NCBI RefSeq assembly: GCF_014489115.1
Contig: NZ_JACTAH010000001.1
Coordinates: 558,001-622,000 of the forward strand
Direction of reading: 5' to 3'
Source: Thauera sedimentorum
GTDB lineage: Bacteria; Pseudomonadota; Gammaproteobacteria; Burkholderiales; Rhodocyclaceae
Length of the DNA stretch: 64,000 nt
The notes beneath the pieces were generated by a model. That model was given only the letters and a program-made list of their open reading frames with translations. It did no database searches and was not told where the DNA came from. The position numbers and the translations under genes were made by a program. Below are positions 53,426 through 63,901 of the stretch, in pieces. The number at the start of each line of letters is the position of its first letter. Position 1 is the first letter of the stretch.

Positions 53426-55200
53426 ACGCCATGGCGCCGCGGCGCACGCCCATCGCCAGCGGCGCCGGCCGGCAGTTTGCCGCGATGGCCCGCGACTACT
53501 GGAACAGCGAGCGCAGGTGGCTGGTGCGCGGCGCGGTGCTGCTGCTGATCCTGCTCACCCTGGCCCAGGTGGCGCTGGCGATCTGGGTGAGCTACTGGCA
53601 CCGCGACCTGTTCGATGCGCTGGAGGCGCGCGAGACCGGCGAGCTGCTGCAGCTGACCCTGGTGTTCGTGCTGATCTTCGTGCTCACCATGGCGGTCACC
53701 GCCTTGCATCTGCACGTCAAGCGCTGGGTGCAGCTCGACTGGCGGCAGTGGATGACCGCGCTGCTGCTCGACCAGTGGATGACCGGCGCGCACCACTACC
53801 GTCTGCAGTTCACCCCGGGCGAGCACGACAACCCGGACGGCCGCATCGCCGAGGACATCCGCATCGCCACCGAGGCGGCGGTGGGCCTGGCGCATTCGCT
53901 GCTGTACTCGGTGCTGATCCTCGGCAGCTTCGTGGACATCCTGCTCAGCGTGTCGGGCAGCGCCACCCTGCCGGGCACCGGGCTGGTGGTGCCCGGCTAC
54001 ATGGTGGTGATGGCCTTCCTGTATGCCGGGGCCGGCACCGCGCTCGGCCTGCTGCTCGGCCGCCCGCTGATCCGCAGCACCAACTGGCTGCAGACCGTGG
54101 AGGCCAACCTGCGCTTCGGCCTGGCGCGGGCGCGCTCGCATTCGGAGGCGATCGCGCTGATGCACGGCGAAGGCTTCGAGCGGCGCAGCGCGGCGCGGCT
54201 GTTCGCCGACGTCGGGCGCGGCTGGAACCGGCAGACCGTGGCCTATCTGGGCATCGTGTCCTTCTCCACCGGCTACGGCACGCTGCTGCCGGTGTTCCCC
54301 ATCCTGATCGCCGCCCCGCAGTACATGGCCGGGGCGATGAGCCTGGGGCTGCTGATGCAGGCCGCGCAGGCCTTCCAGCGCCTGACCTCGGCCCTGTCCT
54401 GGCCGGTGGACAACCTCGGTGAACTGGCGCGCTGCCGGGCGTCGATCGACCGCATCGTCTCGCTCTACCAGGACATGCTGCAGCTCGAACGCGGCGACCA
54501 CACGCCGGATCAGGCGGACGGACGCATCCGCGTGAGCCACTCGCGCCATCCCGACCTGGAGATCCGCGGCCTGCGCCTGAGCACGCCCACCGGCCAGCTG
54601 CTGCTCGACGACTTCGACCTGCACGTGCGCCACGGCGAACGCATCCTGATCACCGGCGACCCGGCGGTGACGGTGGCGCTTTTCAAGGCGGTGGCCGGCC
54701 TGTGGCCGTGGGGGCGCGGCGAGATCGCGCTGCCCGAGGGGCGCGAGCTGATGTTCCTGCCGCAGCACCCGTTCATGCCGGAAGGCCCGCTGCGCGCGGC
54801 GCTGTGCTACCCCTACGAGCCTGCGCGCTACGACGACGCGGCGCTGCACCGCGCGCTGGAATGCGCCGGCATCGCCTGGCTGGCGCGCCGCCTGGACGAC
54901 AGCGACGACTGGGGCCGGGTGCTGCCGCTGCGCGCGCAGCAGCGCCTGGGCATGGCGCGGCTCTTCCTGCAGCAGCCCGGCTGGGTGTTCATCGACCAGG
55001 CCACCGACGCCTTCGACGCCAAGGACGAGATCTGCACCATGGAGATGCTGCACCACGAGCTGCCCAGCACCACCCTGCTCAACATCAGCCTGCACAACGG
55101 CCTGAGCCACTTCTACGACCACAAGCTGGTGCTCAAGCGCCAGCGCCCGGCGCGCATCCAGTCCTACCGCCCGGTGCGCGACCCGCTACCGGAAGCGTGA
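53422..55200 (+). CDS. SbmA/BacA/YddA-type ABC half-transporter with degenerate ATPase motifs
   Basis: A 592-residue protein. About six membrane spans in an ABC_membrane_2 domain (residues 30-340) precede an ABC ATPase domain (about 375-590). The fold is complete, but catalytic motifs are changed. Walker A reads GDPAVTVA at 412-419 where relatives have GPSGxGKS. The signature reads LPLRAQQR at 501 instead of LSLGEQQR. Walker B ends Asp525-Gln526 instead of Asp-Glu. Q-loop Gln448 and H-loop His558 remain. The frame is intact over its whole length, so this looks like a conserved non-hydrolysing variant rather than a pseudogene. Its 3-prime end overlaps the convergent GH5 gene by 15 bp. Confidence 0.85.
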   Translation: MNAMAPRRTPIASGAGRQFAAMARDYWNSERRWLVRGAVLLLILLTLAQVALAIWVSYWHRDLFDALEARETGELLQLTLVFVLIFVLTMAVTALHLHVKRWVQLDWRQWMTALLLDQWMTGAHHYRLQFTPGEHDNPDGRIAEDIRIATEAAVGLAHSLLYSVLILGSFVDILLSVSGSATLPGTGLVVPGYMVVMAFLYAGAGTALGLLLGRPLIRSTNWLQTVEANLRFGLARARSHSEAIALMHGEGFERRSAARLFADVGRGWNRQTVAYLGIVSFSTGYGTLLPVFPILIAAPQYMAGAMSLGLLMQAAQAFQRLTSALSWPVDNLGELARCRASIDRIVSLYQDMLQLERGDHTPDQADGRIRVSHSRHPDLEIRGLRLSTPTGQLLLDDFDLHVRHGERILITGDPAVTVALFKAVAGLWPWGRGEIALPEGRELMFLPQHPFMPEGPLRAALCYPYEPARYDDAALHRALECAGIAWLARRLDDSDDWGRVLPLRAQQRLGMARLFLQQPGWVFIDQATDAFDAKDEICTMEMLHHELPSTTLLNISLHNGLSHFYDHKLVLKRQRPARIQSYRPVRDPLPEA

Positions 55201-56298
55201 GGGCAGCCAGCCGCGCGCCACGCACTCGCGCAGGCACCAGGCGGGCGTGGTCTCGGTCTTGTAGCTCCAGAAGAACCAGCCCAGCAGCTTCTCGAAGGCG
55301 AGAAGTTGCGCGGCCGCGTAGCCGCGGCTGGCGACGTCCTGCTGGAAGTCGTCCATCCCCTCCAGCGCGTGGTTGTAGGGGCCTTCGGCCCACAGCGAAA
55401 CCACCTTGAGGTCCAGCCCCAGGCTCCACTCGCCGCAGATCGCCGGCAGGCCGAGCGCGGCGTTGATCGAGTCGGCCTCGTCGCGCCATTCACCGCCGGC
55501 CTTGTGCATGTGCTGGTAGATGTCGCTGTCGATGTCGCGGCGCTCGAAGCACTGGTAGCGGTGGTAGTCGAAGATCACGTTCTGCCACGTGGGCGGCTGC
55601 ATGAAGCCGAGGAACTCGCGGTAGGAGCGGAAGCCGTCGTGGAACACCACCGCCACGCGTTCGGCCGGGCAATGCTGGCGGATGCGCTGGTAGGCCGCCA
55701 GGTAGTAGCGCTTGAGGTAGTCGGTGGGCACGTCCCAGCGCGGCTCGTTGAGCACTTCGATGGCGTAAAGCGCCGGATGCGCGCGGTAGCGTTCGGCCAG
55801 GCGGCCGAGCACGTCCACCGAATGCTCGAAATACTCCTCTTTGGTGTGCCACTCGCACACGTCCTTGATGCCGCCGTTGTCGAAGCCGTTCTGGCAGCCC
55901 GGCGCGGCGTGCAGGTCGAGCATCACCCGCAGGCCGAACTCCGCCGCCCAGTCCATTGCGCGGTCGAGCACGTCTATGCCGCCGGTGACGAAAGGGTGGC
56001 GGCTGGCGCCGTACTTGGGGTGAGAGGGGTAGTCCGGGCCGAAGATCCAGTGGCCCACCGGGATGCGCACCGCGTTGAGCCCGTGCTCGGCGATCCACGC
56101 GAAATCCTCGCGGGTGACGAAGCTGTTCCAGTGTGCCCGCAGGCGTTCGGGCGCGGCGCTGCCCAGCTCCGCGCACCAGGTGGTCTCGTCGGTGGCCTGC
56201 AGCCCTTCGAACAGGCTGGGCACCATCCATTTTTCCAGCAGCAGCCAGCTGCCGAGGTTCACGCCGCGAAGCTTGTTGCCGGCCGTCGTCGCGCTCAT
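55186..56298 (-). CDS. Glycoside hydrolase family 5 (exo-beta-1,3-glucanase-like)
   Basis: A 370-residue cytosolic-looking GH5 enzyme (no signal peptide from the ATG at 56298). It shows GVNLGSWLLLEKWMVPSLF, typical of fungal-type exo-1,3-glucanases, and VRIPVGHW. The acid/base Glu is in EVLNEPRW and the nucleophile Glu in ICGEWSLG. It probably cleaves glucose from beta-glucans or glucosides. It converges on the glucokinase-ABC pair, which would use the released glucose. It follows the FtsX-type permease gene by 146 bp on the same strand and may have its own promoter. Confidence 0.87.
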   Translation of the reverse strand: MSATTAGNKLRGVNLGSWLLLEKWMVPSLFEGLQATDETTWCAELGSAAPERLRAHWNSFVTREDFAWIAEHGLNAVRIPVGHWIFGPDYPSHPKYGASRHPFVTGGIDVLDRAMDWAAEFGLRVMLDLHAAPGCQNGFDNGGIKDVCEWHTKEEYFEHSVDVLGRLAERYRAHPALYAIEVLNEPRWDVPTDYLKRYYLAAYQRIRQHCPAERVAVVFHDGFRSYREFLGFMQPPTWQNVIFDYHRYQCFERRDIDSDIYQHMHKAGGEWRDEADSINAALGLPAICGEWSLGLDLKVVSLWAEGPYNHALEGMDDFQQDVASRGYAAAQLLAFEKLLGWFFWSYKTETTPAWCLRECVARGWLPSRFR

Positions 56299-56444
56299 CG
56301 CCCGTCCTCCCTTCACGCTTCCACGCCTGTGGTCGCCACCGGCGCGCGGGGGCATCCCCGGGCAGCTCCGGTCCTGCCGTCAAGCATACTCCGGGCAGGA
56401 CAGGCGGGTGAGCGGGAAATCGAAGTGGGCGGAGCAGTCCGGGC

Positions 56445-58958
56445 TCAGCCGGCGAAGCCGCGCAGCAGCACCGCTGGCGACAGGCGCAGCTGGCGCATCA
56501 GATAGTGGGCGCCCAGGCTCAGGGCGCCGCCGCTGACCGCTGCGGCCACTGCGCCGCCGGCCCACCACGCGGCGGCGACGTCGAGCTCCAGCCGGTAGTG
56601 CAGCAGCAGGCTGGCCAGCGCCCCGCCCGCTGCGGTGGCAAAGGCGGTGGTCAGCAGCGCGAGCAGCAGGTATTCCAGGTGCAGGGCGAGACGGATGGCG
56701 CCGACCCGCGCGCCCAGGGTGTGCAGCAGGGTGGCGAGGTAGATCTGCCGGGCGCGGCTGGCGGCGATCACGCTGACCAGCACCAGCAGGCTGGCGCTGA
56801 GCGTCACCACGCCGATGGCGCTCAGCCCGCCGGCCGCGCGGGTGAGGATGGCGCGGGCTTCGTCGAGCAGCAGGTCGGTGCGCACCGTCACCACGTTGGG
56901 CTGGGCGGCGGCGATGCGGTTCTGTGTGGCGATGGCGTCGGCACCGTTCAGGTAGGCCATGCCGACGTAGCGGGTGATGAAGGGGTCGAGCACGCCATCG
57001 GAGAAGATGGCCTCCAGCCACAGGCGCGACTGGAAACGCTTCTGCGCGTAGATCGCCACCAGCTCGGCGCTGACCCGTTCGCCGAGGATCTCGAAGCTGA
57101 GCGTGTCGCCCACCCGCAGGCCGAGCTGGTCGGCTTCGCGGTCCTCCATGGCCACCTGCGCCGGGCCGCGGTAGTCCGCCGGCCACCAGGCGCCGCGGGT
57201 CACCACCACCTGGTCGAAGTTGTTCTGCAGGGTGCTCATCTTGTGCTCGTCGCGCGCCTCCAGGCGGCGGCGCGCGTCGGTGCTGTCGCGCAGCTCGGTG
57301 CCGTCCACGGCCACCAGGCGGCCGAGTACCAGCGGGGCGAGATCGAGCTGTTCCAGCGAGGGCGCCTGCCGCAGCAGGGCTTCGAAGTCGTCCTTCTGCG
57401 TGGCGCCGATGTCGTAGAACACCAGCGCCGGCGCGCGTGCGGGCACGGTCTCCTCGATGGTCTCGAGCAGGGCGAGCAGCACCAGCGTGGAGGCGACCAG
57501 CAGGGTGAGCGCGGCGCCCAGCGAGAGCAGGGTGGGGCGCAGCGGGGAGTCCGGCCGGTAGAGCCCGGAGAGCGCCATGCGCAGCGCAAAGCGTCCGACC
57601 AGCCGCGGATGGGCGGCCAGCCGCCGGGCCGCCGCGCGCAGCAGGCGTACCAGGCCTTCGAGCAGGGCCAGTACCAGCAGCAGGGCGGCGATGAAGGCGA
57701 GGCCGAACAGCGGCTCGGGCATGGCCACCAGCAGCAGTCCGGCGGCCGCGGCGGCGCAGCCGGCGGTCAGCCACCAGGCACCGGCCGGCGTGCGGGTGGC
57801 TGCGCCCAGCACCCCGCGGAACAGCGCCGCGGGCTTGACCGTGAGCGCGCGGCCCAGCGCCGGCAGGGCGAAGAGCAGCGCAACCAGCACGCCGAACAGC
57901 CAGGCGGTGGCCAGCGGCGGCAGCAGCACCGCCCAGTCGCCGGCCAGGGGCAGGCGCTCGGCCACCAGGCTGCTGCCGATGGCCGCCAGCAGGCCGCCGA
58001 GCAGCACGCCGGCCAGGGCGGAGGCGCCGGCCAGGATGAGGATCTGCAACAGGTAGACCGCGGCCAGCCGGCGGTCGCGCAGGCCGACGGCGCGCAGCGT
58101 CGCCAGCGTGCCGAGCTTGCCCTGCAGGTAGGCCTGCACGCTGTTGAACACGCCGAGCCCGCCGATGAACAGCGCGCTGAAGCCGATCAGCAGCACGCCG
58201 GAGCCGATCTGACCGAGCACTTCGCCGAGGCGGGCGTTGCGCTCGATGAAGGTGCGCACTTCGGCATCGCTGTCCGGGAAGGCGGCCAGGAAGGCGGTGC
58301 GCCAGGCGGCCGGGTCGACATCGCTGCGTACCCGGTAGCGGTAGGCCGGGCGGCTGCCGGGCTGCAGCAGCCCGGTCTGCGTCAGGGCGTCGGCGGAGAT
58401 CAGCACCGGCGGGCCGCTCCAGTCCGCGCGCAGGCTACGGTCGGGCTGGCGGGCGACGATGGCGCGCACCGCCAGCGTGGCCACACCCAGTTCGATGCGG
58501 TCGCCGGGCTGCAGGGCCATGCGCCCGGCCAGCACGCGGTCGATGGCCGCGCCGGGCAGGCCGTCGCGCGTGGCCAGGGCCTCGGCCAGCGGCTGCGGCG
58601 GCTCGAGTTCCACCGTGCCGTAGAGCGGGTAGGCCTGGTCGGTGCTCTGCAGTTCGACCAGGTGGGCGTCGCCGGCGGCGGTCATCAGCATGGTGCGGAA
58701 TTCGATCAGGCGCGACACCGTGCCGCGTTCGCGCATCCAGGCGAGCATCTCGTCGGGCAGCGGCGCGCGGGTGCGCACTTCCAGGTCGCCGCCGAACAGC
58801 ACCCGGGTGTCGGCCAGCAGGCTGGCGCCGATCTGGCGGTACAGTCCGCCGCTGGCGGCGATCAGCGCCACGCCCAGCGCCAGGCAGGCGCAGAACACCC
58901 ACAGCGTGCGTCCGCTGCCGCGCAGGTCGCGCCAGGCGAGCCTAAGCAGGCCGGACAT
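56445..58958 (-). CDS. FtsX/MacB-type ABC transporter permease (large, ten-span type)
   Basis: An 837-residue membrane protein. An N-terminal span (about 19-40) and a large periplasmic domain precede a first FtsX core (about 255-365), further spans around 405-440, a second periplasmic part and a second FtsX core near the C-terminus (about 705-835, including VVTLSASLLVLVSVIAASRARQ). This is the YbbP-like duplicated architecture. GGGAGGGG precedes the ATG at 58958. The gene overlaps the ATPase gene by 17 bp, and the pair forms one transporter, probably moving lipids or lipoproteins out of the inner membrane. Confidence 0.9.
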   Translation of the reverse strand: MSGLLRLAWRDLRGSGRTLWVFCACLALGVALIAASGGLYRQIGASLLADTRVLFGGDLEVRTRAPLPDEMLAWMRERGTVSRLIEFRTMLMTAAGDAHLVELQSTDQAYPLYGTVELEPPQPLAEALATRDGLPGAAIDRVLAGRMALQPGDRIELGVATLAVRAIVARQPDRSLRADWSGPPVLISADALTQTGLLQPGSRPAYRYRVRSDVDPAAWRTAFLAAFPDSDAEVRTFIERNARLGEVLGQIGSGVLLIGFSALFIGGLGVFNSVQAYLQGKLGTLATLRAVGLRDRRLAAVYLLQILILAGASALAGVLLGGLLAAIGSSLVAERLPLAGDWAVLLPPLATAWLFGVLVALLFALPALGRALTVKPAALFRGVLGAATRTPAGAWWLTAGCAAAAAGLLLVAMPEPLFGLAFIAALLLVLALLEGLVRLLRAAARRLAAHPRLVGRFALRMALSGLYRPDSPLRPTLLSLGAALTLLVASTLVLLALLETIEETVPARAPALVFYDIGATQKDDFEALLRQAPSLEQLDLAPLVLGRLVAVDGTELRDSTDARRRLEARDEHKMSTLQNNFDQVVVTRGAWWPADYRGPAQVAMEDREADQLGLRVGDTLSFEILGERVSAELVAIYAQKRFQSRLWLEAIFSDGVLDPFITRYVGMAYLNGADAIATQNRIAAAQPNVVTVRTDLLLDEARAILTRAAGGLSAIGVVTLSASLLVLVSVIAASRARQIYLATLLHTLGARVGAIRLALHLEYLLLALLTTAFATAAGGALASLLLHYRLELDVAAAWWAGGAVAAAVSGGALSLGAHYLMRQLRLSPAVLLRGFAG

Positions 58959-59640
58959 CGCCCCTCCCGGTGGCATGCTGCGCCTCGCCCAGCCGTCCGT
59001 TCGCCAGGCGCAGCACGCGGTCGCAGCGCGCGGCGAAGGCCATGTCGTGGGTCACCAGCACCAGGGTGGTGTTGGTCTCGGCGTTCAGATGCAACAGCAG
59101 TTCGCCAATGGCCGCGCCGGTGCGGTCGTCGAGGTTGCCGGTGGGCTCGTCGGCCAGCACCAGCTTGGGTTCATGCACCAGCGCGCGGGCGATGGCCACG
59201 CGCTGCTGCTCGCCGCCGGAGAGCTGGCCCGGGTAGTGGTCCAGCCGTGCGCCCAGGCCGACGCGGTCGAGCATGGCCCGGGCGCGCTCGCGCGCGTCGC
59301 GCCGGCCGGCGATTTCCAGCGGCAGCGCGGCGTTGTCCAGCGCGCTCAGGCTGGGGACCAGGTGGAAGGACTGGAAGACGATGCCCATGTGGTCGCGGCG
59401 CAGGTCGGCGAGCTGGTCGCGGTCCATGGTTTCCAGCGCGCGGCCGTCGAACAGCACCGAGCCGGCCGCCGGCCTTTCCAGCCCGGCGAGCAGGAGCAGC
59501 AGCGAGGTCTTGCCGGTGCCCGACGGGCCGGCGATCGCCACCCGTTCGCCGGCGGCGATGTCGAGGTCCACCTCGCGCAGGATGTCGATGCGCGCGGCAC
59601 CCAGCTGGTAGTGCATGCTGAGGCGGTCGAGCCGGATCAT
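58942..59640 (-). CDS. ABC transporter ATP-binding protein (LolD/MacB/YbbA type)
   Basis: A 232-residue ATPase with all motifs intact: Walker [11 protein letters not shown]-loop VFQSFHLVP, signature LSGGEQQR, Walker [13 protein letters not shown] and H-loop THD. The start ATG at 59640 overlaps the RND pump stop (ATGA). It partners the FtsX-type permease encoded next. The LolD/MacB branch assignment is from the GNLD motif and neighbouring permease. Confidence 0.93.
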   Translation of the reverse strand: MIRLDRLSMHYQLGAARIDILREVDLDIAAGERVAIAGPSGTGKTSLLLLLAGLERPAAGSVLFDGRALETMDRDQLADLRRDHMGIVFQSFHLVPSLSALDNAALPLEIAGRRDARERARAMLDRVGLGARLDHYPGQLSGGEQQRVAIARALVHEPKLVLADEPTGNLDDRTGAAIGELLLHLNAETNTTLVLVTHDMAFAARCDRVLRLANGRLGEAQHATGRGDVRPA

Positions 59641-62600
59641 GCGGCCTCCTTGTAGAAACCGAAGCGGCGCGCCAGCTTGAGCACGAACACCAGCATCGCC
59701 GGCAGGAAGCTGAGGGTGACGATGGCCGCGCCGAGCAGGCCGAACAGCACGATGGCGCCCACGCCGCGGTACAGCTCGGTGCCTTCGCCGGGGATCAGCA
59801 CCAGCGGGGCGATGCCGCACAGGGTGGTCAGCGTGGTCATGGCGATCGGGCGCAGGCGGGCTTCGATGGCGGCGGTGACCGCCTGCAGCGGCGGCATGTG
59901 CTCGTGCTCCAGGTTGCGGCGGGCCTGGTCGACGATGAGGATGGGGTTGTTCACCACGGTGCCCATCAGGATGAGAAAGCCGAGCATGGTGATCATGTCG
60001 AAGGGCTGGGAGATCGGCGCCAGCCCGAGGGCCGGCAGCAGCGCGCCGACGCCGTTCATCAGCGCCAGCCCGACGATGCCGCCGGCGACCCCGAGCGGGA
60101 TGGTGGTCATGATCAGCAGCGGATAGGCCCAGTGGGTGAAGATGGCCACCAGCAGCAGGTAGACGATGGCCAGCGCAATCAGGAAGTTGCCGCTCAGCGC
60201 CGCGCGGGTGCGTTCCAGCGCGTCACTGGCGCCGGAGATGGCGATGGCGATGTCGGCGGGCAGCTCGCCGGAAGCGCGCATCGCGCCGATCAGCGCCTCG
60301 CGGACCTGCGCCACCCCGGTTTCAAGTGCCACCTCGTCCGGCGGAATGATGTGCAGCGTGACCGTGCGGCGGCCGTCCACCCGGCGGATCGAGATGGTGT
60401 CGGCCAGCTCCTCGATACGCGCGACCGCGGACAGCGGCAGGGTGGCGCCGCCGGGGCTGCGCAGCAGCAGGCCGGGCACCTGTTCCAGGCGCGGTTCGGC
60501 GGCCTCGTCGCCGTACACGTAGATGTCGATCTTGTCGTCGCCGAGGAAGAAGTCGTCCACGTAGGCGCCCTGGGTCAGCGCCGCCACGCTGAAGCCGATG
60601 GCGTCGGTGGACAGGCCCAGCTCGGCCGCGCGGTCCCAGTCGGGGCGGATCTGCACCAGCGGCTGCGCCAGCGTGAGGCTGGAGGGCTGGCTCTGGATGC
60701 GCGGGCCGTCGAACAGTTCGCGCGCGCGCCGGTCGATGGCGCGGGCGGTGTCGAAGATGGCCGCCAGGTCGGGCCCGGAGATGTCCAGGCTGATGCTGCG
60801 CGTGCCGCCGTCGTTGCTGGAGATGATGGAACCCTTGGCGGCGAAGGCGCGCATGCCGGGGTAGCTCTCGTAGTGCGCGGTGAGGGCGTCCATCAGCGCC
60901 TCGATATGGGCCGGGTCCTCGGTCTCGGAGATGATGCGCAGCCGGGTGGGGTCGTAGCCGAGGTTGATGTAGCGGATCGGCGGCACCGCGGTGTCGCCGC
61001 GCAGGAAGGCTTGCGGGTCGGCGCCCACATGGGGCAGGAGATGAGCTTCCACCTGGCGGGCGATCTCGCCCATGGTCTCCAGATTGTAGCCCGGCGGCGG
61101 GTTCATCGCGGCGAAGGTCTTGGGCTCCTCGCCCTCCGGCAGGTATTCCGCGGGCGGGGTGAGCAGGGCGATGATCAGGCCGGCGCCCGCCACTGTGCCC
61201 ACCATCACCGCGCCGCGCCGCGCCGGCGTGTCGAGCAGGCGGCGCAGGAAGCGGTTGAGGCGCGGAAACTGTCCGGCGTCGCCTGCGCGCTGGCCGAATT
61301 CCACCCGCGCGCACAGGGTGGGAATCAGCGTGATGGCGACCAGCATGGAGGCGAGGATGGCGCCGGAGATGGCGATGGCGACGTCGGAATAGAGCTGGCC
61401 CGCCTCCTCGACGATGAACAGGATGGGCAGGAACACCAGTACCGTGGTCATGGTCGAGGCGAGCACCGCCGGCCACACCTCGCGCACGCCCTGCAGCGCG
61501 GATTCGATGCGGTCCAGGCCGCGACGGCGGTAGCGTTCGATGTTCTCCAGCACCACGATGCTGTTGTCTATGGTCATGCCGATGGCAAAGGCCACGCCGG
61601 CGAGCGAGATCACGTTGATGGTGCGTCCGCCGGCCAGCAGCGAGATGAAGGCGACCACCGCGCACAGCGGGATGCCGACCACGCCGACCAGGGTGGCGCG
61701 GGCCGAGCGCAGGAAGGCGAACATCACCAGCGTGGCGAACACGCCGCCGATGGCGAGGTTGGTCCACACGTTGCGGATGGAGGCTTCGACGTAGCGCACG
61801 TCGTCCGAGTTGAGCGCCAGGTTCATGCCGGCGGGGTGGAGGATCTCCGCGTTGATCGCCGCCACCTCGGCGAGCATCGCCCGCTTGATGTCGATGACGT
61901 TGGAGCCGGGCTGGCGCCGTACCTGCAGGGACAGCCGCGGGTCGCCGTTGAAGCGGCTGACGAAGCGCGGGCGGGCGTGGCCCTGGCGCACCTGTGCCAC
62001 GTCGCCCAGGCGCACCACGCTGTCGCCGTCGCGGCGCAGGACGAGGTCGGCCAGGTCGGCCGGGTTCTGGAAGCGCCCCACGGTGCGCAGCAGATAGCGG
62101 CGCTTGCCGGCGCTGACCTCGCCGCCGGAGACGTCCTGGTTGCGCGCGCGGATGGCGTCGCGCACGTCGGTCAGGCCCAGGCCGCGCTGGGCCAGCGCCT
62201 CGGCGTCGACCAGCACCTGCAGCTGGCGCTCCAGGCCGCCGTTGACGCGTACCTCGGATACCCCGGCGATGCTCTCCATGCGCGGCCGCACGCGGTCCTC
62301 GACGAAGTCCCGCATCAGCAGCACGTTGACCCGGCGCGGGTCGCCCTCCAGCGGGGCAAGGCTGAAGTGCATGAAGGCGTTGGCCGAGAACGAACTGGCG
62401 ACGATGCGCGGCTGGTCGACATTGCGTGGGTAGCCGCTCACCCGGCTGAGCGCGTTGTTCACCTCGATCAGCGCCTGGGTGACATCCACGCCGAAGGGAA
62501 ACTCCAGCTCGATCTCGGCGAAGCCGTTGCCGGCGGTGGCGGTCATGCGCTGGAGGTTGGGCAGGTTGCGCAGGTAGCGCTCCTGCTCGATCACGATGTC

Positions 62601-62777
62601 CTTCTCCACGTCCTGCGGCGTGGCGCCCGGCCAGCGCGTCTCCACGCTGACCGTGCGCACTTCCAGGTCGGGGATCATCTGCACCGGGATGCGCGAGGCG
62701 GCGACGATGCCGAGCACCAGCACGATGAGCGAGACCACGGCCACCAGGGTGCCATGGCGGATGATGTGGGCGAACAT
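59637..62777 (-). CDS. RND-family efflux pump, inner-membrane permease
   Basis: A 1046-residue protein of normal HAE-type RND length. It begins with a membrane span and the family N-terminus ([25 protein letters not shown] has the conserved PxxxPxVxVxxxxPG pattern). TM4 shows [22 protein letters not shown] with the proton-relay Asp. The C-terminal half has the matching TM block ([21 protein letters not shown]). It exports substrates by proton antiport together with the adaptor encoded 4 bp upstream; no outer-membrane channel gene is in the window. Confidence 0.93.
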   Translation of the reverse strand: MFAHIIRHGTLVAVVSLIVLVLGIVAASRIPVQMIPDLEVRTVSVETRWPGATPQDVEKDIVIEQERYLRNLPNLQRMTATAGNGFAEIELEFPFGVDVTQALIEVNNALSRVSGYPRNVDQPRIVASSFSANAFMHFSLAPLEGDPRRVNVLLMRDFVEDRVRPRMESIAGVSEVRVNGGLERQLQVLVDAEALAQRGLGLTDVRDAIRARNQDVSGGEVSAGKRRYLLRTVGRFQNPADLADLVLRRDGDSVVRLGDVAQVRQGHARPRFVSRFNGDPRLSLQVRRQPGSNVIDIKRAMLAEVAAINAEILHPAGMNLALNSDDVRYVEASIRNVWTNLAIGGVFATLVMFAFLRSARATLVGVVGIPLCAVVAFISLLAGGRTINVISLAGVAFAIGMTIDNSIVVLENIERYRRRGLDRIESALQGVREVWPAVLASTMTTVLVFLPILFIVEEAGQLYSDVAIAISGAILASMLVAITLIPTLCARVEFGQRAGDAGQFPRLNRFLRRLLDTPARRGAVMVGTVAGAGLIIALLTPPAEYLPEGEEPKTFAAMNPPPGYNLETMGEIARQVEAHLLPHVGADPQAFLRGDTAVPPIRYINLGYDPTRLRIISETEDPAHIEALMDALTAHYESYPGMRAFAAKGSIISSNDGGTRSISLDISGPDLAAIFDTARAIDRRARELFDGPRIQSQPSSLTLAQPLVQIRPDWDRAAELGLSTDAIGFSVAALTQGAYVDDFFLGDDKIDIYVYGDEAAEPRLEQVPGLLLRSPGGATLPLSAVARIEELADTISIRRVDGRRTVTLHIIPPDEVALETGVAQVREALIGAMRASGELPADIAIAISGASDALERTRAALSGNFLIALAIVYLLLVAIFTHWAYPLLIMTTIPLGVAGGIVGLALMNGVGALLPALGLAPISQPFDMITMLGFLILMGTVVNNPILIVDQARRNLEHEHMPPLQAVTAAIEARLRPIAMTTLTTLCGIAPLVLIPGEGTELYRGVGAIVLFGLLGAAIVTLSFLPAMLVFVLKLARRFGFYKEAA

Positions 62778-62781
62778 GGCT

Positions 62782-63870
62782 TCAGCCGCCGGGCGTGCTG
62801 ACTTCGAGGCCGTCGCGCAGGGCCTCGTTGCCGCGGGTCACGATGCGCTCGCCGCCGTCGAGTCCTTCGGTGACGAAGACCCTGTCGCCGGCCGATCCGC
62901 CGACCCGCACGAGCTGCTCGCGCACCCGGTGGCGCCCGTCGTCACCGAGCGCCTCGGCCACCCACACGGTGACGCGGCCGTCGGGGTAGCGGTTGATCGC
63001 GTCGCGCACCACCGACAGCGCCTGTCCTTCGCGGATCAGGCGAAGGCTGGCCGACACCGCCATGCCGGGCACGAGCGGCGCGCCTTCCGGCGGCAGGGCG
63101 CGCAGCAGGAAGGTGCGCGCCTGTGCGTCGGTGACCGGCAGCCAGGTTTCGATGGCGGCGGACTGCCGCCCGGCGCCCGGCACCTCGATGGCCAGGGTCG
63201 TGTCCGCGCCGAGCAGGGCGAAGGCCTGCTGCGGCACCTGGAAGTCCACCAGCAGATCGGCAGTATCCACCAGGGTAAAGACTGCGTCGCCCGGCTCGAC
63301 CCACTGCCCGGCATCCGCGGCACGTGCGCTGACGACGGCGTCGAAGGGCGCGTGCAGGGCATGGCGGCGCAGGCGGGCGGCCTGCAGGCGCTCGGCCGCG
63401 CGGGCGCGCACCAGGGCGGCCTCGGCAATGCCCACCTCGCTGGCCCGGCGCGCCTGCTCGGTGGCCGGGATCACCCGTCCGCCGCCCACGCTGTGGGCCT
63501 GCGCCAGCAGGCGCTGGGCCTCGGCCAGGCGCTTCTCCGCTTCACGCACTTCCGCGCTGGTACGGTCGTGCTCCAGGCGCGCAAGCTCGTCATCCAGCCG
63601 CAACAGCAGATCGCCGCGCGCCACCCGGCTGCCGACGTCCACCGCGCGCTCGCGCACCAGCCCGCCTATCGACACCGATACGTCGACATTGCGCCGGGCG
63701 GTCACCGTGCCGTTCAGGGCGATCTCCTCGACCAGCGGGCCGCGTTCCACTTCTCCCAAGACCACGTGCGGCGACTGCGCGCTGGCGGTTGCGGCGATCA
63801 GGGCGAAGGCCCACAAGCTGATGTGCCGGCCGATGGCCAGCGGCCATCGCGCATCCGGTCGCACGGTCAT
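62782..63870 (-). CDS. RND efflux periplasmic adaptor (membrane fusion protein)
   Basis: A 362-residue periplasmic protein with an N-terminal signal sequence (cleaved near ATASA-QS). A lipoyl-like half motif (RERAVDVGSRVARGDLLLRLDD) is followed by a helical hairpin (about 100-160) and beta-barrel domains (HAPFDAVVSARAADAGQWVEPGD). It links the RND pump to an outer-membrane channel. First gene of the four-gene export operon. The ATG at 63870 is preferred to an upstream ATG at 63921. Confidence 0.92.
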   Translation of the reverse strand: MTVRPDARWPLAIGRHISLWAFALIAATASAQSPHVVLGEVERGPLVEEIALNGTVTARRNVDVSVSIGGLVRERAVDVGSRVARGDLLLRLDDELARLEHDRTSAEVREAEKRLAEAQRLLAQAHSVGGGRVIPATEQARRASEVGIAEAALVRARAAERLQAARLRRHALHAPFDAVVSARAADAGQWVEPGDAVFTLVDTADLLVDFQVPQQAFALLGADTTLAIEVPGAGRQSAAIETWLPVTDAQARTFLLRALPPEGAPLVPGMAVSASLRLIREGQALSVVRDAINRYPDGRVTVWVAEALGDDGRHRVREQLVRVGGSAGDRVFVTEGLDGGERIVTRGNEALRDGLEVSTPGG

Positions 63871-63901
63871 GCATCTCTCCCAGTCTGCCCTGCGGGTGTT
63901 A

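Noticed and set aside
53422..55200. Pseudogene call for the ABC protein
   Set aside because: The frame is uninterrupted for 592 codons, the fold-defining residues outside the catalytic motifs are retained, and translation is coupled to glk.
55621..55645. Another REP element (GTAGGAGCGG)
   Set aside because: Only ten bases match, there is no inverted partner, and it lies within the conserved coding sequence of the GH5 enzyme.
56505..59621. A 1038-codon plus-strand frame opposite the FtsX permease and ATPase
   Set aside because: Gln/Gly/Arg-rich antisense translation typical of GC-rich DNA; the minus-strand genes have full family motifs.
59898..62801. A 967-codon plus-strand frame opposite the RND pump
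   Set aside because: Low-complexity His/Gln/Asp/Val-rich antisense translation; no domain, while the minus strand encodes a complete RND permease.
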